Shown here in pieces: positions 9,600-18,082 of a DNA stretch of 64,000 nucleotides. Position 1 is the stretch's first letter, and every line of letters starts with the position of its first letter. Source of the stretch: Terriglobia bacterium (GTDB lineage Bacteria; Acidobacteriota; Terriglobia; Acidiferrales; UBA7541); contig JAIQGG010000002.1 of assembly GCA_020072785.1 (NCBI GenBank), forward strand, positions 1,240,001 to 1,304,000. The letters run 5' to 3'. The translations under genes and the position numbers were made by a program. Under the pieces are notes generated by a model. That model was not told where the DNA came from, did not search any database, and saw nothing but the letters and a program-made list of their open reading frames with translations.

Positions 9600-10023
9600 G
9601 GCGAATCCTCCAAGAGGACACTTCAGAAGTCTTGCGAAGGGGGCAAGTGAGTCAGTTTACCGCAGACGAATGGCGCGGAACTGAATTCCAGGCACACGCG
9701 CCATTCTGCGGGGAAAGCGACGAAGGCGTGCGTGTGACAGAGCTTGCTTTCCCTGATAGCCGGAAGAGCCTATGTGGAATGAAGAATGCAGTCAAGCACA
9801 GAACCATTAGAATTGGAAATCAGTACTTATGGTACCGAGAATCGCGCCAAAACACGGAAAGAAGAGTCTTTTGTCTGGTAATAAGTAACTTTCCTAAGCG
9901 AAAAGAAGCAGACGGAAGTCAATGGATGATGCCGGGGGTGGAGCGCACGGCGCCTGGGAGGCAGTTCTGCATCGCACGGGCGGTACGGGTAGTTCGCCAA
10001 TGAATCATGGGGCAGACCTGGCT
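9600..10023. other. 424-bp non-coding gap
   Basis: No convincing gene. The right-to-left reading carries the GGAGG ribosome site of the 1436-residue gene near 9606-9610, so its promoter should lie here. Part of the gap (about 9780-9900) is visibly AT-richer than its surroundings, as expected of a regulatory region. I could not identify a defined promoter, terminator or RNA. Confidence 0.4.
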
Positions 10024-11922
10024 TCAGGAAGGAAAGCCGATCCCGCGCAGAATCTGCTGAATCCGGGGGTCGCCTAGCACTGCCCGGAGTCGCGGGTCCA
10101 CCTTCAGTCCGGTCAGTTGCCACATGTGTTCCCGGTAGGCGCGCTCCAGGGTCACCACAGCCTTCTCGCGCTGGCCGAGCGCAATTTGGAGCACGGCGAT
10201 GCTGGCGCTGTCAAAAGCGAATTGCCGCGGCGATTGGAGCATCTTTTTCAGAATGTTCTGCGCTTCCGCCTTCCGGCCCATGCGGGCAAGGATGATGCCC
10301 TGCTCGACGTCAATCCACGGCGCGTCTCCCAGAGTTTGGGCGGCTTGCACTTCCTGAAGGGCCTCCGCGAAGCGGCCCTGCTGTTCGTAGACCATGGCCA
10401 GATGGCCATGCGCTGACGCAAAGTAGGGATCCAGCTCCACAGTGTGCCGGAGCTGTTCGGCGGCTTTTTCGTACTCTCCGCGGTAATAATAGGGGAGTGC
10501 CGCCTCTACATTGATAATTGGGGAGAGCGGGTCCAGCTCGAGTGCACGCTTCGACTCCTGAATTGCTTCGTCCTGGCGTCCCATTTGCCGGAGGAATTCC
10601 CCGTACCATTGATGCGCCGTCGCATATCTGGGATTGTCCTCGAAACTCTTCTGGAACTCCTTTTCCGCGGCGGGGAAGTCCCAACCATAGAAATACGTAT
10701 AAGCCAGCGTGGCATGGGCTTCGGCCAGCGTCGGGTCCAGGTCCAGCGCGTGCTGCGCCTCCGCGCGCGCCTGGCCGAGCAGCTCCCGCGCGGAAACGGA
10801 ACTATAAATGAATTGCACGGCGAAGCAGTCCGCCAAGGCCGCATGGGCCCGCGCCCAGCCAGGGTCGCGCGCAATGGCCTGCCGCAGGAGATGGATTGCC
10901 TTCTCTATCCCTTCGGGCGTCCTCCGGCTCCAGAAGTGTCGCCCTTCGAGATAGAGTTCATAGGCCTCCGGATCCACGGAGCCAACGCTTTCCAGCCGAA
11001 CTGCTTTTTCCGGCGCAATCTTCACCGCGATTTCTCCGGCAATGGACCGCGCCACCTGACTCTGCAACTCCAAGATGTTGCGCAAATCCCGGTCGTAATT
11101 CGCGGCCCAAAGAGTGCTCTGATCGCTCACACGGATCAGCTGCGCCGATACGCGGATGCGCTTGCCCTCGCGGCGCACACTTCCGTCCAGCAGGTAATCC
11201 ACGCCGAGCTCTTCCCCGATCTGGTGACTGTCCTTCTTCGTGCCGCGATAGAGCATTGCGGAGGTGCGGGCAATAACTGTGAGCCGCTCCGGGTTGAGCT
11301 GTCCGATCTGCGTGATCATCTCCTCGCTGAAACCGTCGCTGAGATAGTCCTGCGCGGGATCTCCGCTGAGGTTCACGAAGGGAAGTACGGCCAGCCGGGC
11401 GCGCTTCTCTGCGGAGGGCATGGCTGTCACTGGCGCAGGGGGTGGGCTCCTGCGGCGCAGGCTTACGGCCAGCGATCCCGCAAGAAGCACCACGACGGCG
11501 GCAGCAGCCACCCAGGAGAATCGTCTCGGGACGGAGCGTGGCATGGCCGGCGTGGCCTGCACCGGAATGTGGGGAGAGGGAGCCAGTGGCTCGTGCACGA
11601 CCGGGGCATCAAACCGGTAGCCGCGCTTTGGAACCGTTCCGATGTAGTCCTGCCCCGTGGCCTGTTTGCCCAGCGCTTTGCGCAGCGTCAGGATATTCTG
11701 CGCCAGCGTGGACTCCTCGACAAAAGTATCCGGCCACACGCGCTGGAGCAGAGTTTCTTTAACCACGACATGGCCGGCGTTCTCCACGAGGACGAGGAGA
11801 GTTTCCGCAGCTTTGGGCGTTAACGGAATTCTGTCTCCGGCTTTCTTTAATACGCGGTCTTTTGCATCCAGATGATAAGGGCCGAAAGTGTAGGCGACGC
11901 GCGTTGGAGTTTCTGAGGTCAC
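10024..11922 (-). CDS. Winged-helix (OmpR/CadC-type) regulator with TolB-like and TPR domains
   Basis: A 632-residue regulator from a GTG start at 11922 (AGAAAGG just upstream); the frame runs on to an ATG at 12009, but the DNA-binding domain begins right after the GTG. Seen: an OmpR/PhoB-type winged helix at about 10-105 (FGPYHLDAKDRVLKK, LTPKAAETL, GTVPKRGYRF), one membrane helix near 140-158 (VAAAAVVVLLAGSLAVSL), a TolB-like nucleotide-cyclase-associated region (RLAVLPFVNLSGD ... YLSDGFSEEM), and TPRs to the C-terminus. The CadC-like topology suggests a membrane-anchored transcription factor driven by an extracytoplasmic or TPR-bound signal. It is divergent from the exported-protein cluster beginning at 12.1 kb, a natural but untested target. 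Confidence 0.9.
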   Translation of the reverse strand: MTSETPTRVAYTFGPYHLDAKDRVLKKAGDRIPLTPKAAETLLVLVENAGHVVVKETLLQRVWPDTFVEESTLAQNILTLRKALGKQATGQDYIGTVPKRGYRFDAPVVHEPLAPSPHIPVQATPAMPRSVPRRFSWVAAAAVVVLLAGSLAVSLRRRSPPPAPVTAMPSAEKRARLAVLPFVNLSGDPAQDYLSDGFSEEMITQIGQLNPERLTVIARTSAMLYRGTKKDSHQIGEELGVDYLLDGSVRREGKRIRVSAQLIRVSDQSTLWAANYDRDLRNILELQSQVARSIAGEIAVKIAPEKAVRLESVGSVDPEAYELYLEGRHFWSRRTPEGIEKAIHLLRQAIARDPGWARAHAALADCFAVQFIYSSVSARELLGQARAEAQHALDLDPTLAEAHATLAYTYFYGWDFPAAEKEFQKSFEDNPRYATAHQWYGEFLRQMGRQDEAIQESKRALELDPLSPIINVEAALPYYYRGEYEKAAEQLRHTVELDPYFASAHGHLAMVYEQQGRFAEALQEVQAAQTLGDAPWIDVEQGIILARMGRKAEAQNILKKMLQSPRQFAFDSASIAVLQIALGQREKAVVTLERAYREHMWQLTGLKVDPRLRAVLGDPRIQQILRGIGFPS

Positions 11923-12101
11923 AGGCCTTTCTACCGGCCAAATCCTGTAAATTTCACGCCGATTTGAACAGAATTTGAGCCCCCTTTCAAGACTTCTCGG
12001 AAGCCACACGCTAAAACTCGCCGCCGGATAAAGAGCGCCGGGATCGCCTTTCTAAGTTTTGCTGGGCGTCCGGGCAAACGAAGACTTCTGCGGGAGTCAA
12101 A

Positions 12102-12563
12102 TTGTCCATGCAAACCGGGAAAATTTATCCCATCGAGCGCAAGACAGGCGCGGGGATGCCGGGGTTGATTGCCGGTACGGCACTGCTTCTCTTATTTTCG
12201 GCTGGCCAGCGGGTTCCTGCCCAGCCTTATCCGCAAAAAAAGGCAGTGTCGGCAGCCACCTACTCAGAGGGCTGGCAGCAGGATCTCAGGCTGTTCGAGA
12301 AGCGCTGGAATGCCCTCCTCTCAAATCGCCAGAGCGACGATAAAGCGAGATGGACGGCCCTCGAGAACGATCTGCGCGGCTTCGCAAAGAAATATGACCA
12401 GCACCTCGAGGAGCACATGCGGCGGGCCAAGGCCGCAGTTCCAGGCAATCCTTCAGCCCCTCCCGCTTGTGCGGTGCGGGACGATGTTCCCGGTTACAGG
12501 TGCTATCTCTTCGCCGGACCCAGGGGAGTCTGCCGCTACATATGCGTGCCAGTGAAATCGTGA
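12102..12563 (+). CDS. Small exported hypothetical protein
   Basis: I do not recognise this 153-residue protein. The start is either TTG 12102 (GGGAG five bases upstream) or ATG 12108 two codons later. A hydrophobic export segment follows a basic N-terminus (GLIAGTALLLLFSAG, ending near VPAQ). The middle is charged and probably helical (KRWNALLSNRQSDD to HLEEHMRRAK). The tail holds four cysteines (PACAVRDD, YRCYL, VCRYICV), suggesting disulfides outside the cytoplasm. It is the first gene of the rightward exported-protein cluster and lies divergent from the winged-helix regulator. Confidence 0.6.
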   Translation: MSMQTGKIYPIERKTGAGMPGLIAGTALLLLFSAGQRVPAQPYPQKKAVSAATYSEGWQQDLRLFEKRWNALLSNRQSDDKARWTALENDLRGFAKKYDQHLEEHMRRAKAAVPGNPSAPPACAVRDDVPGYRCYLFAGPRGVCRYICVPVKS

Positions 12564-12631
12564 GGTTCCGGAGGCGCACGCAAAGGTTTCTGCAGTCGCA
12601 GAGGACTTAGGCAATGGAAAGGGTGAAGCAC

Positions 12632-14620
12632 ATGAATCCGAAAAAAACATTCAGCGCTATGTGGATCAGCGCCGTAATTGCGACCGCGTGGATGCTGCTT
12701 GCGGTGGCCACGGGCCAGGCACAGCAGAGAACTGTGAAGAAATTACCTCCGCGTGCGGCCGCCACGGCCGCTTCTTCCGCGCCGGAGCCGAAGTACAAGG
12801 GCATCTGGGAGCCCGTGAACTATCCGGACGACGTCCAGTTGAAGGATGTTTACTTCGTCAACGACAAGGTGGGATGGGTCGCCGGGAAAGGTCAGGGAGG
12901 AATCATCCTGCACACTGCGGACGGCGGCGAGCACTGGGACATCCAACTCGGTGATCCGAATTCCAACGAAGAAAGTTTCGATGATCTCCGTTTCCTGGAC
13001 CAGACGCACGGCTGGGCGGTGCAAAGAGGCGGCAAGCTGGTGCGCACCGCGGACGGCAAGAACTGGGAGGAAGCGGGCTCGCTTCCCGGCCAAATGAAGG
13101 ATTATCAGTTCCTTACTCCGCGGAATGGCGTCGAGACGGGCGGATTTTTCAACGATTCCCGAATCAATGTCACCGCAGATGGCGGACGCAGTTGGAAGCC
13201 GGTATTTCAATGCGCCACTACCCTGCGAGTGGAAGGTCTGACGAAGCACGTAGGTTGTTACGTGGAGGATTTGCATTTTCCGTCTCTGCGCGTGGGCTAC
13301 GGCGTGGGTGGAGGCTTCAATGGCGGGTATGCCGTGATCGCGAAAACGGAGGACGGCGGGGCATCCTGGAAAGTGATTTTCGCCAGCACCGACATGGAGA
13401 CGGCCGAGGCGGTCTTCTTCACCGACGAGAAGAACGGCGTCATTCGGCTTAAAGACCGGAAGATTTTCCTCACCGCGGATGGCGGCCAATCGTGGCGCGG
13501 GGTACCGGCTTCTGCAAACGGCTTGATTAAATTCGGGGATCCGGAAGCGGGCGGCTCATGCCGCGAACGGAGCTGCAGCTTCACCACGGATGGCGGCCAG
13601 CACTGGATTTCCCGGGATCTCCGGTTCCCAGCATCCGTCGAATCCTTCAGCATCCCGCGGCGCGACCGGATCTACGTCGTCGGGGAACACGGCATGGTGT
13701 ACCGGTATCGCATCGTTCCGGCCGACTACCTGGCGCAGGGAATTCTCGATGCCCCGCTGCTGTCCCCTTACGGAGGTGCCGTCCCTGCGCAACTCGGCCG
13801 CTTAAGAGCCGAGGTTCAGCAACTCCAGACCAAAATCGGCGCTGCCGGCGGGTCCGCAAGCCCGGCTTCACGAACAGGAATTACGTCACAGTCTGCGAGG
13901 GGGCCGGCTGGTCAGCCACAAAATCAGACCAATACCTCGCAAGATCAAACCGCTCCCGCAGCCGATGCTGCATCCGCCGGGCAGGACCCCGGCGCGGCGG
14001 AGACCGGATTCTCCCAAGACGCTGCAAACGCCCCGGCGGGAGCCGATAGCCAGAGTGCCGGGGGGGACGCTGCATTTTCGCAGGATAGCGGCTTTTCGCA
14101 AGATGCCTTGAGCGCTCCACCGAGCCAACCCCTCCAGGACTGTTGCGGAGAGCAGATACAGGGTCTGCAGACGGACTTGAACTCGTTTTCGCAACAGGTG
14201 CCAGCCTTCACCGGAAAGTACCGCAACCTGAACCTTCTGTTCGTGGGCCTGAACATGATTAACGATCTGATCGGGAAGGCCCGTGGCATGCGCGACGCTT
14301 TTCTCGCGCTAAAGAAAGCCCCCAACCTCCCGGTGGCCGCCGCCGCTCTTCAGGATTTGGCCGGCAAGCTGGACAACACCTCCCAATCAATCTCGACGGG
14401 TTTCCAGGATCTCAATGCAGGCGGTTTCTCGCAGGGGGCCGGCGGCGCAGTGAGCAACATGATCGGCAACGCGGTCTCCGGTGAGCCCGCGGGAGATCCA
14501 AATGCCGGGCCGGGGGCACAAACCGCAAGCCAGGACGCAGAGCAGCAAAAGAAGGAGGAGAAGAAGAAGAGCGACACGATGGAGAAGTTAAAGAAGCTGA
14601 AGCGAAAATTTCCCTTTTAG
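12632..14620 (+). CDS. Exported Ycf48/BNR-like beta-propeller protein with low-complexity tail
   Basis: A 662-residue protein. ATG 12632 is preferred over ATG 12614 because GGAAAGGG lies eight bases ahead of it. Residues 1-29 look like a signal peptide. Residues about 45-360 contain repeated TADGG(x)xW-type blades (HTADGGEHWDI, VTADGGRSWKPVF, TTDGGQHWIS) and DVYFVNDKVGWVAG, typical of the Ycf48/HCF136 and sialidase-like propellers. A Gln/Ala/Ser-rich linker follows with several FSQD motifs, then a helical region and a lysine-rich tail (EKLKKLKRKF). In cyanobacteria Ycf48 assists photosystem II assembly; that role cannot apply here, so this is a fold-level call. It sits in the same run as the Cys-Cys-domain proteins. 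Confidence 0.75.
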   Translation: MNPKKTFSAMWISAVIATAWMLLAVATGQAQQRTVKKLPPRAAATAASSAPEPKYKGIWEPVNYPDDVQLKDVYFVNDKVGWVAGKGQGGIILHTADGGEHWDIQLGDPNSNEESFDDLRFLDQTHGWAVQRGGKLVRTADGKNWEEAGSLPGQMKDYQFLTPRNGVETGGFFNDSRINVTADGGRSWKPVFQCATTLRVEGLTKHVGCYVEDLHFPSLRVGYGVGGGFNGGYAVIAKTEDGGASWKVIFASTDMETAEAVFFTDEKNGVIRLKDRKIFLTADGGQSWRGVPASANGLIKFGDPEAGGSCRERSCSFTTDGGQHWISRDLRFPASVESFSIPRRDRIYVVGEHGMVYRYRIVPADYLAQGILDAPLLSPYGGAVPAQLGRLRAEVQQLQTKIGAAGGSASPASRTGITSQSARGPAGQPQNQTNTSQDQTAPAADAASAGQDPGAAETGFSQDAANAPAGADSQSAGGDAAFSQDSGFSQDALSAPPSQPLQDCCGEQIQGLQTDLNSFSQQVPAFTGKYRNLNLLFVGLNMINDLIGKARGMRDAFLALKKAPNLPVAAAALQDLAGKLDNTSQSISTGFQDLNAGGFSQGAGGAVSNMIGNAVSGEPAGDPNAGPGAQTASQDAEQQKKEEKKKSDTMEKLKKLKRKFPF

Positions 14621-14680
14621 CGACGCCGAACATAGTTCGTGCATTCGGGACGGGACCTTGCATTCCATCGGAGGCGGAGA

Positions 14681-15763
14681 ATGGCACTGCGGAACAAGGC
14701 TTTCACGTTTGCGGCGCTGGCGATTTTGTTCACGGCTCTGGCTCCGGCGGCACACGCCCAGCTGGGGCCGTGCTGCATGATCACGGCCATAGACGCCCGT
14801 ACCGCGACGGTGACCGCAAAGATCAACCCCAGCGGGGCGACCTTCGAATTCCGGGTGACCAATCCGCTCCTTCTTCGCGGGCTGCGTCCCGGCCAGAGTG
14901 TCTACGCCAACTTCAAAGCGAAGCAGGTGTCGCTCGACGGCAAGACGGCCTGCTGCGCTATTACCGCGGGACCAACGGCTGGGCCGGTAGCCGGCACCGC
15001 ACCCGTAGCCGGCTGGGGAGGTCCCAATTCACTTGCCGGGGGGCGGCCGGGAAAACTGCCGTCTGCGCCCGCCCAAATGGGACCCATCGTTCCCGCGCTG
15101 GGATGCCCGGCGGGGCCAGCGGCTCCTGACCTGATGATTACCGCGCTGGGCTTCGATCCGGCGAGACATGTGACGTACACGGTGGCCAACTGCGGACAGG
15201 CGACTACGCAGCAGCCATTCATCGTGGATTTGTATCTCAAGGCGGACCGTGGCGATACGGTAGAGCACCAGCCCTTGCCGGCAAGGTCACAGCAAACGGT
15301 GACCTCGCAACTGGCGCAATACCGGGGCTGCGACCGGGTCCAACTGCGGGCCGTGGCCGACCCTCAGCACATTGTCTCGGAAGCGAATGAGAACAACAAC
15401 GAGCGCACCCTCGACATCGTGCCGCCGTGTCCCGACCTGGTGGTGCAGGAGATCAAGCAGGACTGGGAAGACGCAAATACCCGCTATCTCGTGCAGATCA
15501 AGGTCGGAAACACGGGGAACGGGCCGTCGCAGGTTCCGGTCTACGCGCGGGTGGTGGTTTTTGCGAGCGGTGTCTCCATCCCGCAGCAGGAAAATCAGGA
15601 AATTCCCCCGCTGGCTCCGGGGCAATCGTTCATCTTCCACCCTCAAGGAAAGCATCTGGCGACAAGCACCACGGAGATCGACATTTTCGTGGACTTTTTC
15701 AAGCAGCTCATGGAAGCGAACGAAGAGAACAACATCGCGCACAAGACGCTCGGTCCGCATTGA
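14681..15763 (+). CDS. Exported Cys-Cys-domain protein with two CARDB-like domains
   Basis: A 360-residue protein; ATG 14681 is chosen because GGAGGCGGAG immediately precedes it and a signal peptide (residues 1-26, cut near AHA-Q) follows. Residues about 28-95 form the shared domain of this locus: CC at 31-32, ITAIDARTATVTAK, FEFRV, YANFKAKQVSLDGKTACC with the second CC at 91-92. A Gly/Pro/Ala linker leads to two CARDB-type beta-sandwiches, each ending in an Asn-rich signature (EANENNN and EANEENN) typical of cell-adhesion-related domains. The neighbouring hydrolase starts 32 bp downstream. The function is unknown; the modules suggest extracellular binding or scaffolding. Confidence 0.8.
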   Translation: MALRNKAFTFAALAILFTALAPAAHAQLGPCCMITAIDARTATVTAKINPSGATFEFRVTNPLLLRGLRPGQSVYANFKAKQVSLDGKTACCAITAGPTAGPVAGTAPVAGWGGPNSLAGGRPGKLPSAPAQMGPIVPALGCPAGPAAPDLMITALGFDPARHVTYTVANCGQATTQQPFIVDLYLKADRGDTVEHQPLPARSQQTVTSQLAQYRGCDRVQLRAVADPQHIVSEANENNNERTLDIVPPCPDLVVQEIKQDWEDANTRYLVQIKVGNTGNGPSQVPVYARVVVFASGVSIPQQENQEIPPLAPGQSFIFHPQGKHLATSTTEIDIFVDFFKQLMEANEENNIAHKTLGPH

Positions 15764-15795
15764 CCACAGGGGAACACTGTTTCGGGAGAAATAGC

Positions 15796-17268
15796 GTGAA
15801 GAAAGCGCTCCTTATGTTGTTGCTGGCGATGTTCTTCAGCGGACCTGCGGCGCACGCCCAGCCGGCGCCGTGCTGCACGATCACGGCCATCAACTCCCGC
15901 GCCGCGACGGTTTCCGCAAAGGTCAACTCCACCGGGCAATCGTTCGAGTTTCGCGTGCCCAACGCAAAACTCTTGGCCGGGCTGCACCCCGGCCAGGGCA
16001 TTTACGCAAATTTCAAAGCGAAACAGGTGTCGCTCGACGGGCGAACCGCGTGCTGCGAGATCATCAATCTTTCGCCGGAGGAGCAGATTTCTTCCCCGGG
16101 TCTCCTGGCAGGCAAGGGAACCGTCGCTGGCACGAGCGTGCAAAGCCTCCAGCCCGGCAAGTGCACGCACGCGTGGTTGCCGGCGGACGGCGGGGTTCTC
16201 TGCCGGGGCAAGGATGCCTCGCGCCCGGCCATTCTGCTGGTCCACGGACTGCACCAGAGCGCCGAGACCTGGACGAAGCCCTCCAGCACGGGCTATACGT
16301 ACGATTTTCGCCATCCGCCGCCGGAAAAGGACTTGGGAGAGCATTCCGCGCCGAACGCCGGTCTCTACAAGGCAGGTCCTTCCGAGCTTCTCAATGTGGA
16401 CCCGCTGAACTGGCTGGGCTACCTGGTGGCGCAAGGTTTCACCGTGGCCACCTGGAGCCAGCCCTGCTGCAACTTCGAGAAGGCCTACGATTCCGCCAAG
16501 CGTGCTCTGGCGCAATTTGCCGGCGACGTCGGGGTTATGTACCCCGCAGCGCCGCCGCCGATTGCGCTGGTTGGCCACAGCCGCGGCGGCCTGCTGATCC
16601 ACAAACTCCTGCGCGAACAGGGCAGCCTTGGCGGGCGCATCCGCTGGATGATTACCATCCACTCGCCACATCACGGCAGCCTCGTGGCCAAGACTCCCGA
16701 GGTGCTCGTCAACGATGCCGAAAAAGTTTTCGACGGAGCCAATCTACCTTCGGCGGTAAAAGGCCCGCTGCGCGAAGCCGCCATTAAGATCGTCAGCCCG
16801 ATGCACCAACTGATCGACGACGGATCGAAGGAATTGGCCCCGGACAGCCCCGTGATTACCGGCCTGCTCAACGGAGACGCCCCGGTGCCGGGCGTGCAGT
16901 ACTACACCTTCGGCGGGACGAACCCCATGATTGTGCGCCTCTATACCTGGCTGTTCACGCCGGAGAGTGCGGTGCCGCAGTACAAGGGTCTGGAGCAATA
17001 TTTTCACTGGAAGGCCAAGCCGGCGGAGGTGGGACTGGTGTCGCCGCTGCTCGACGGTGTCAATGCGGTCGTGCCGGAAATCAAAGCGGGGCAGGGAGAC
17101 ACCTTAGTCACGGATGCCAGTGCGCGGTTGCCGTACTCCATCCACGAAACCGACCAGCTCAACCACGCAGAAGTGCTTTGGGATCGCCCGCTGCAGGAAA
17201 AGGTGGCGCGGATTCTGTCCGGCGCGTTGCAACCAATCCATGCAGGAAAACCGGGAGATATGCGATGA
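15796..17268 (+). CDS. Exported Cys-Cys-domain protein with alpha/beta-hydrolase (lipase-like) domain
   Basis: A 490-residue protein from GTG 15796 (GGGAG seven bases upstream), although the frame stays open far upstream. A signal peptide (1-21, AHA-Q) precedes the locus-specific domain: CC at 26-27, FEFRV, YANFKAKQVSLDG, second CC at 86-87. Residues about 130-490 are an alpha/beta-hydrolase: ILLVHGLHQSAETW (oxyanion region), and the nucleophile elbow GHSRGG with the catalytic Ser. A candidate His lies in the C-terminal NHAEVLW. A lipase/esterase or acyltransferase acting outside the cytoplasm is likely. Its stop overlaps the next start (ATGA). Confidence 0.82.
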   Translation: MKKALLMLLLAMFFSGPAAHAQPAPCCTITAINSRAATVSAKVNSTGQSFEFRVPNAKLLAGLHPGQGIYANFKAKQVSLDGRTACCEIINLSPEEQISSPGLLAGKGTVAGTSVQSLQPGKCTHAWLPADGGVLCRGKDASRPAILLVHGLHQSAETWTKPSSTGYTYDFRHPPPEKDLGEHSAPNAGLYKAGPSELLNVDPLNWLGYLVAQGFTVATWSQPCCNFEKAYDSAKRALAQFAGDVGVMYPAAPPPIALVGHSRGGLLIHKLLREQGSLGGRIRWMITIHSPHHGSLVAKTPEVLVNDAEKVFDGANLPSAVKGPLREAAIKIVSPMHQLIDDGSKELAPDSPVITGLLNGDAPVPGVQYYTFGGTNPMIVRLYTWLFTPESAVPQYKGLEQYFHWKAKPAEVGLVSPLLDGVNAVVPEIKAGQGDTLVTDASARLPYSIHETDQLNHAEVLWDRPLQEKVARILSGALQPIHAGKPGDMR

Positions 17269-18065
17269 ACACAAACGCAGGAAGTCGTGCCGCTGCAAGC
17301 CGGCGGATGCGAAGCACCCAGAGGGCGAAATGGGCCGAATTCCTGGCGATGGTTCTCCTTGCACTGTCCGCTGCATCCGGTATTGCCGCGTATCCCGCAG
17401 GCGCTCCGCGCGCGGCAAGCCCGCGCCCGGCTGCTGTGGTGAACTATCCGCTGGCGCTGCACACGCGCTGGACCTATCACTTGCGGCATGAGGTCGGCCC
17501 GGGCGTGCACTTTGATGACGAATACGCAGGGCTTGCGAAGGGCAATGTGCTTGAAGACACGGTAGTTTCCGAAGTCGCCGGGAAAGATCGCATCGGGAAC
17601 CTGTCTTATGTACGTGTCGAGAACCGCCGTTCCCGGGGGCTCTGGCTCACCGAGTGGTATCGCGCGGCAGAGGAAAGTCTCTTCCTCGGCAAAACAATTG
17701 AATCGGAAACTGGCAACGTAACGCGGATGATTCCGCCGCAAAAAGTTCTGACCAGGACGCTCCGGGCGGGGGAAGCCTGGACCTGGCAAGCGAGCGATGC
17801 GCCCGTCAAAATCCGCGTGAATGTCAAGGGCACATCCGCAGTCACGGTTCCCGCGGGAACGTACACGACCACGGAGATCGCCTATGTGCTGACCATGCCC
17901 ACTCCGGGGGGCATGGCCCGCGCCGAACAGACTCGCTGGTTCGTTCCCGGCATCGGCTGGGTGAAGCAGGAGACCCGCACGCGGATCGGAACGCGCCTGG
18001 TGACCTACATCACGGTGACGCTTGAAAAATTCGAGCCCGGTGCGGCTCGCGAAACTATCCGTTGA
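17265..18065 (+). CDS. Exported hypothetical protein, DUF3108-like beta-rich
   Basis: A 266-residue protein coupled to the hydrolase by a 4-bp ATGA overlap; GGGAG precedes ATG 17265. After a long basic N-terminus comes a hydrophobic export segment (FLAMVLLALSAASGIAAY). The mature part is beta-rich with the pattern YPLALHTRWTYH ... VPAGTYTTTEIAYV ... RWFVPGIGWVKQE, which resembles DUF3108-type periplasmic proteins common in acidobacteria and proteobacteria; this is pattern recognition, not a verified hit. It lacks the Cys-Cys domain found in its neighbours. Function unknown. Confidence 0.65.
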   Translation: MNTNAGSRAAASRRMRSTQRAKWAEFLAMVLLALSAASGIAAYPAGAPRAASPRPAAVVNYPLALHTRWTYHLRHEVGPGVHFDDEYAGLAKGNVLEDTVVSEVAGKDRIGNLSYVRVENRRSRGLWLTEWYRAAEESLFLGKTIESETGNVTRMIPPQKVLTRTLRAGEAWTWQASDAPVKIRVNVKGTSAVTVPAGTYTTTEIAYVLTMPTPGGMARAEQTRWFVPGIGWVKQETRTRIGTRLVTYITVTLEKFEPGAARETIR

Positions 18066-18082
18066 AGCAGGAGAAAACAAAC

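Noticed and set aside
9632-10003. A 123-codon plus-strand frame in the 9.6-10.0 kb gap
   Set aside because: No ribosome site, no hydrophobic or motif structure, and the composition resembles non-coding DNA; better explained as the regulatory gap of the 1436-residue gene.
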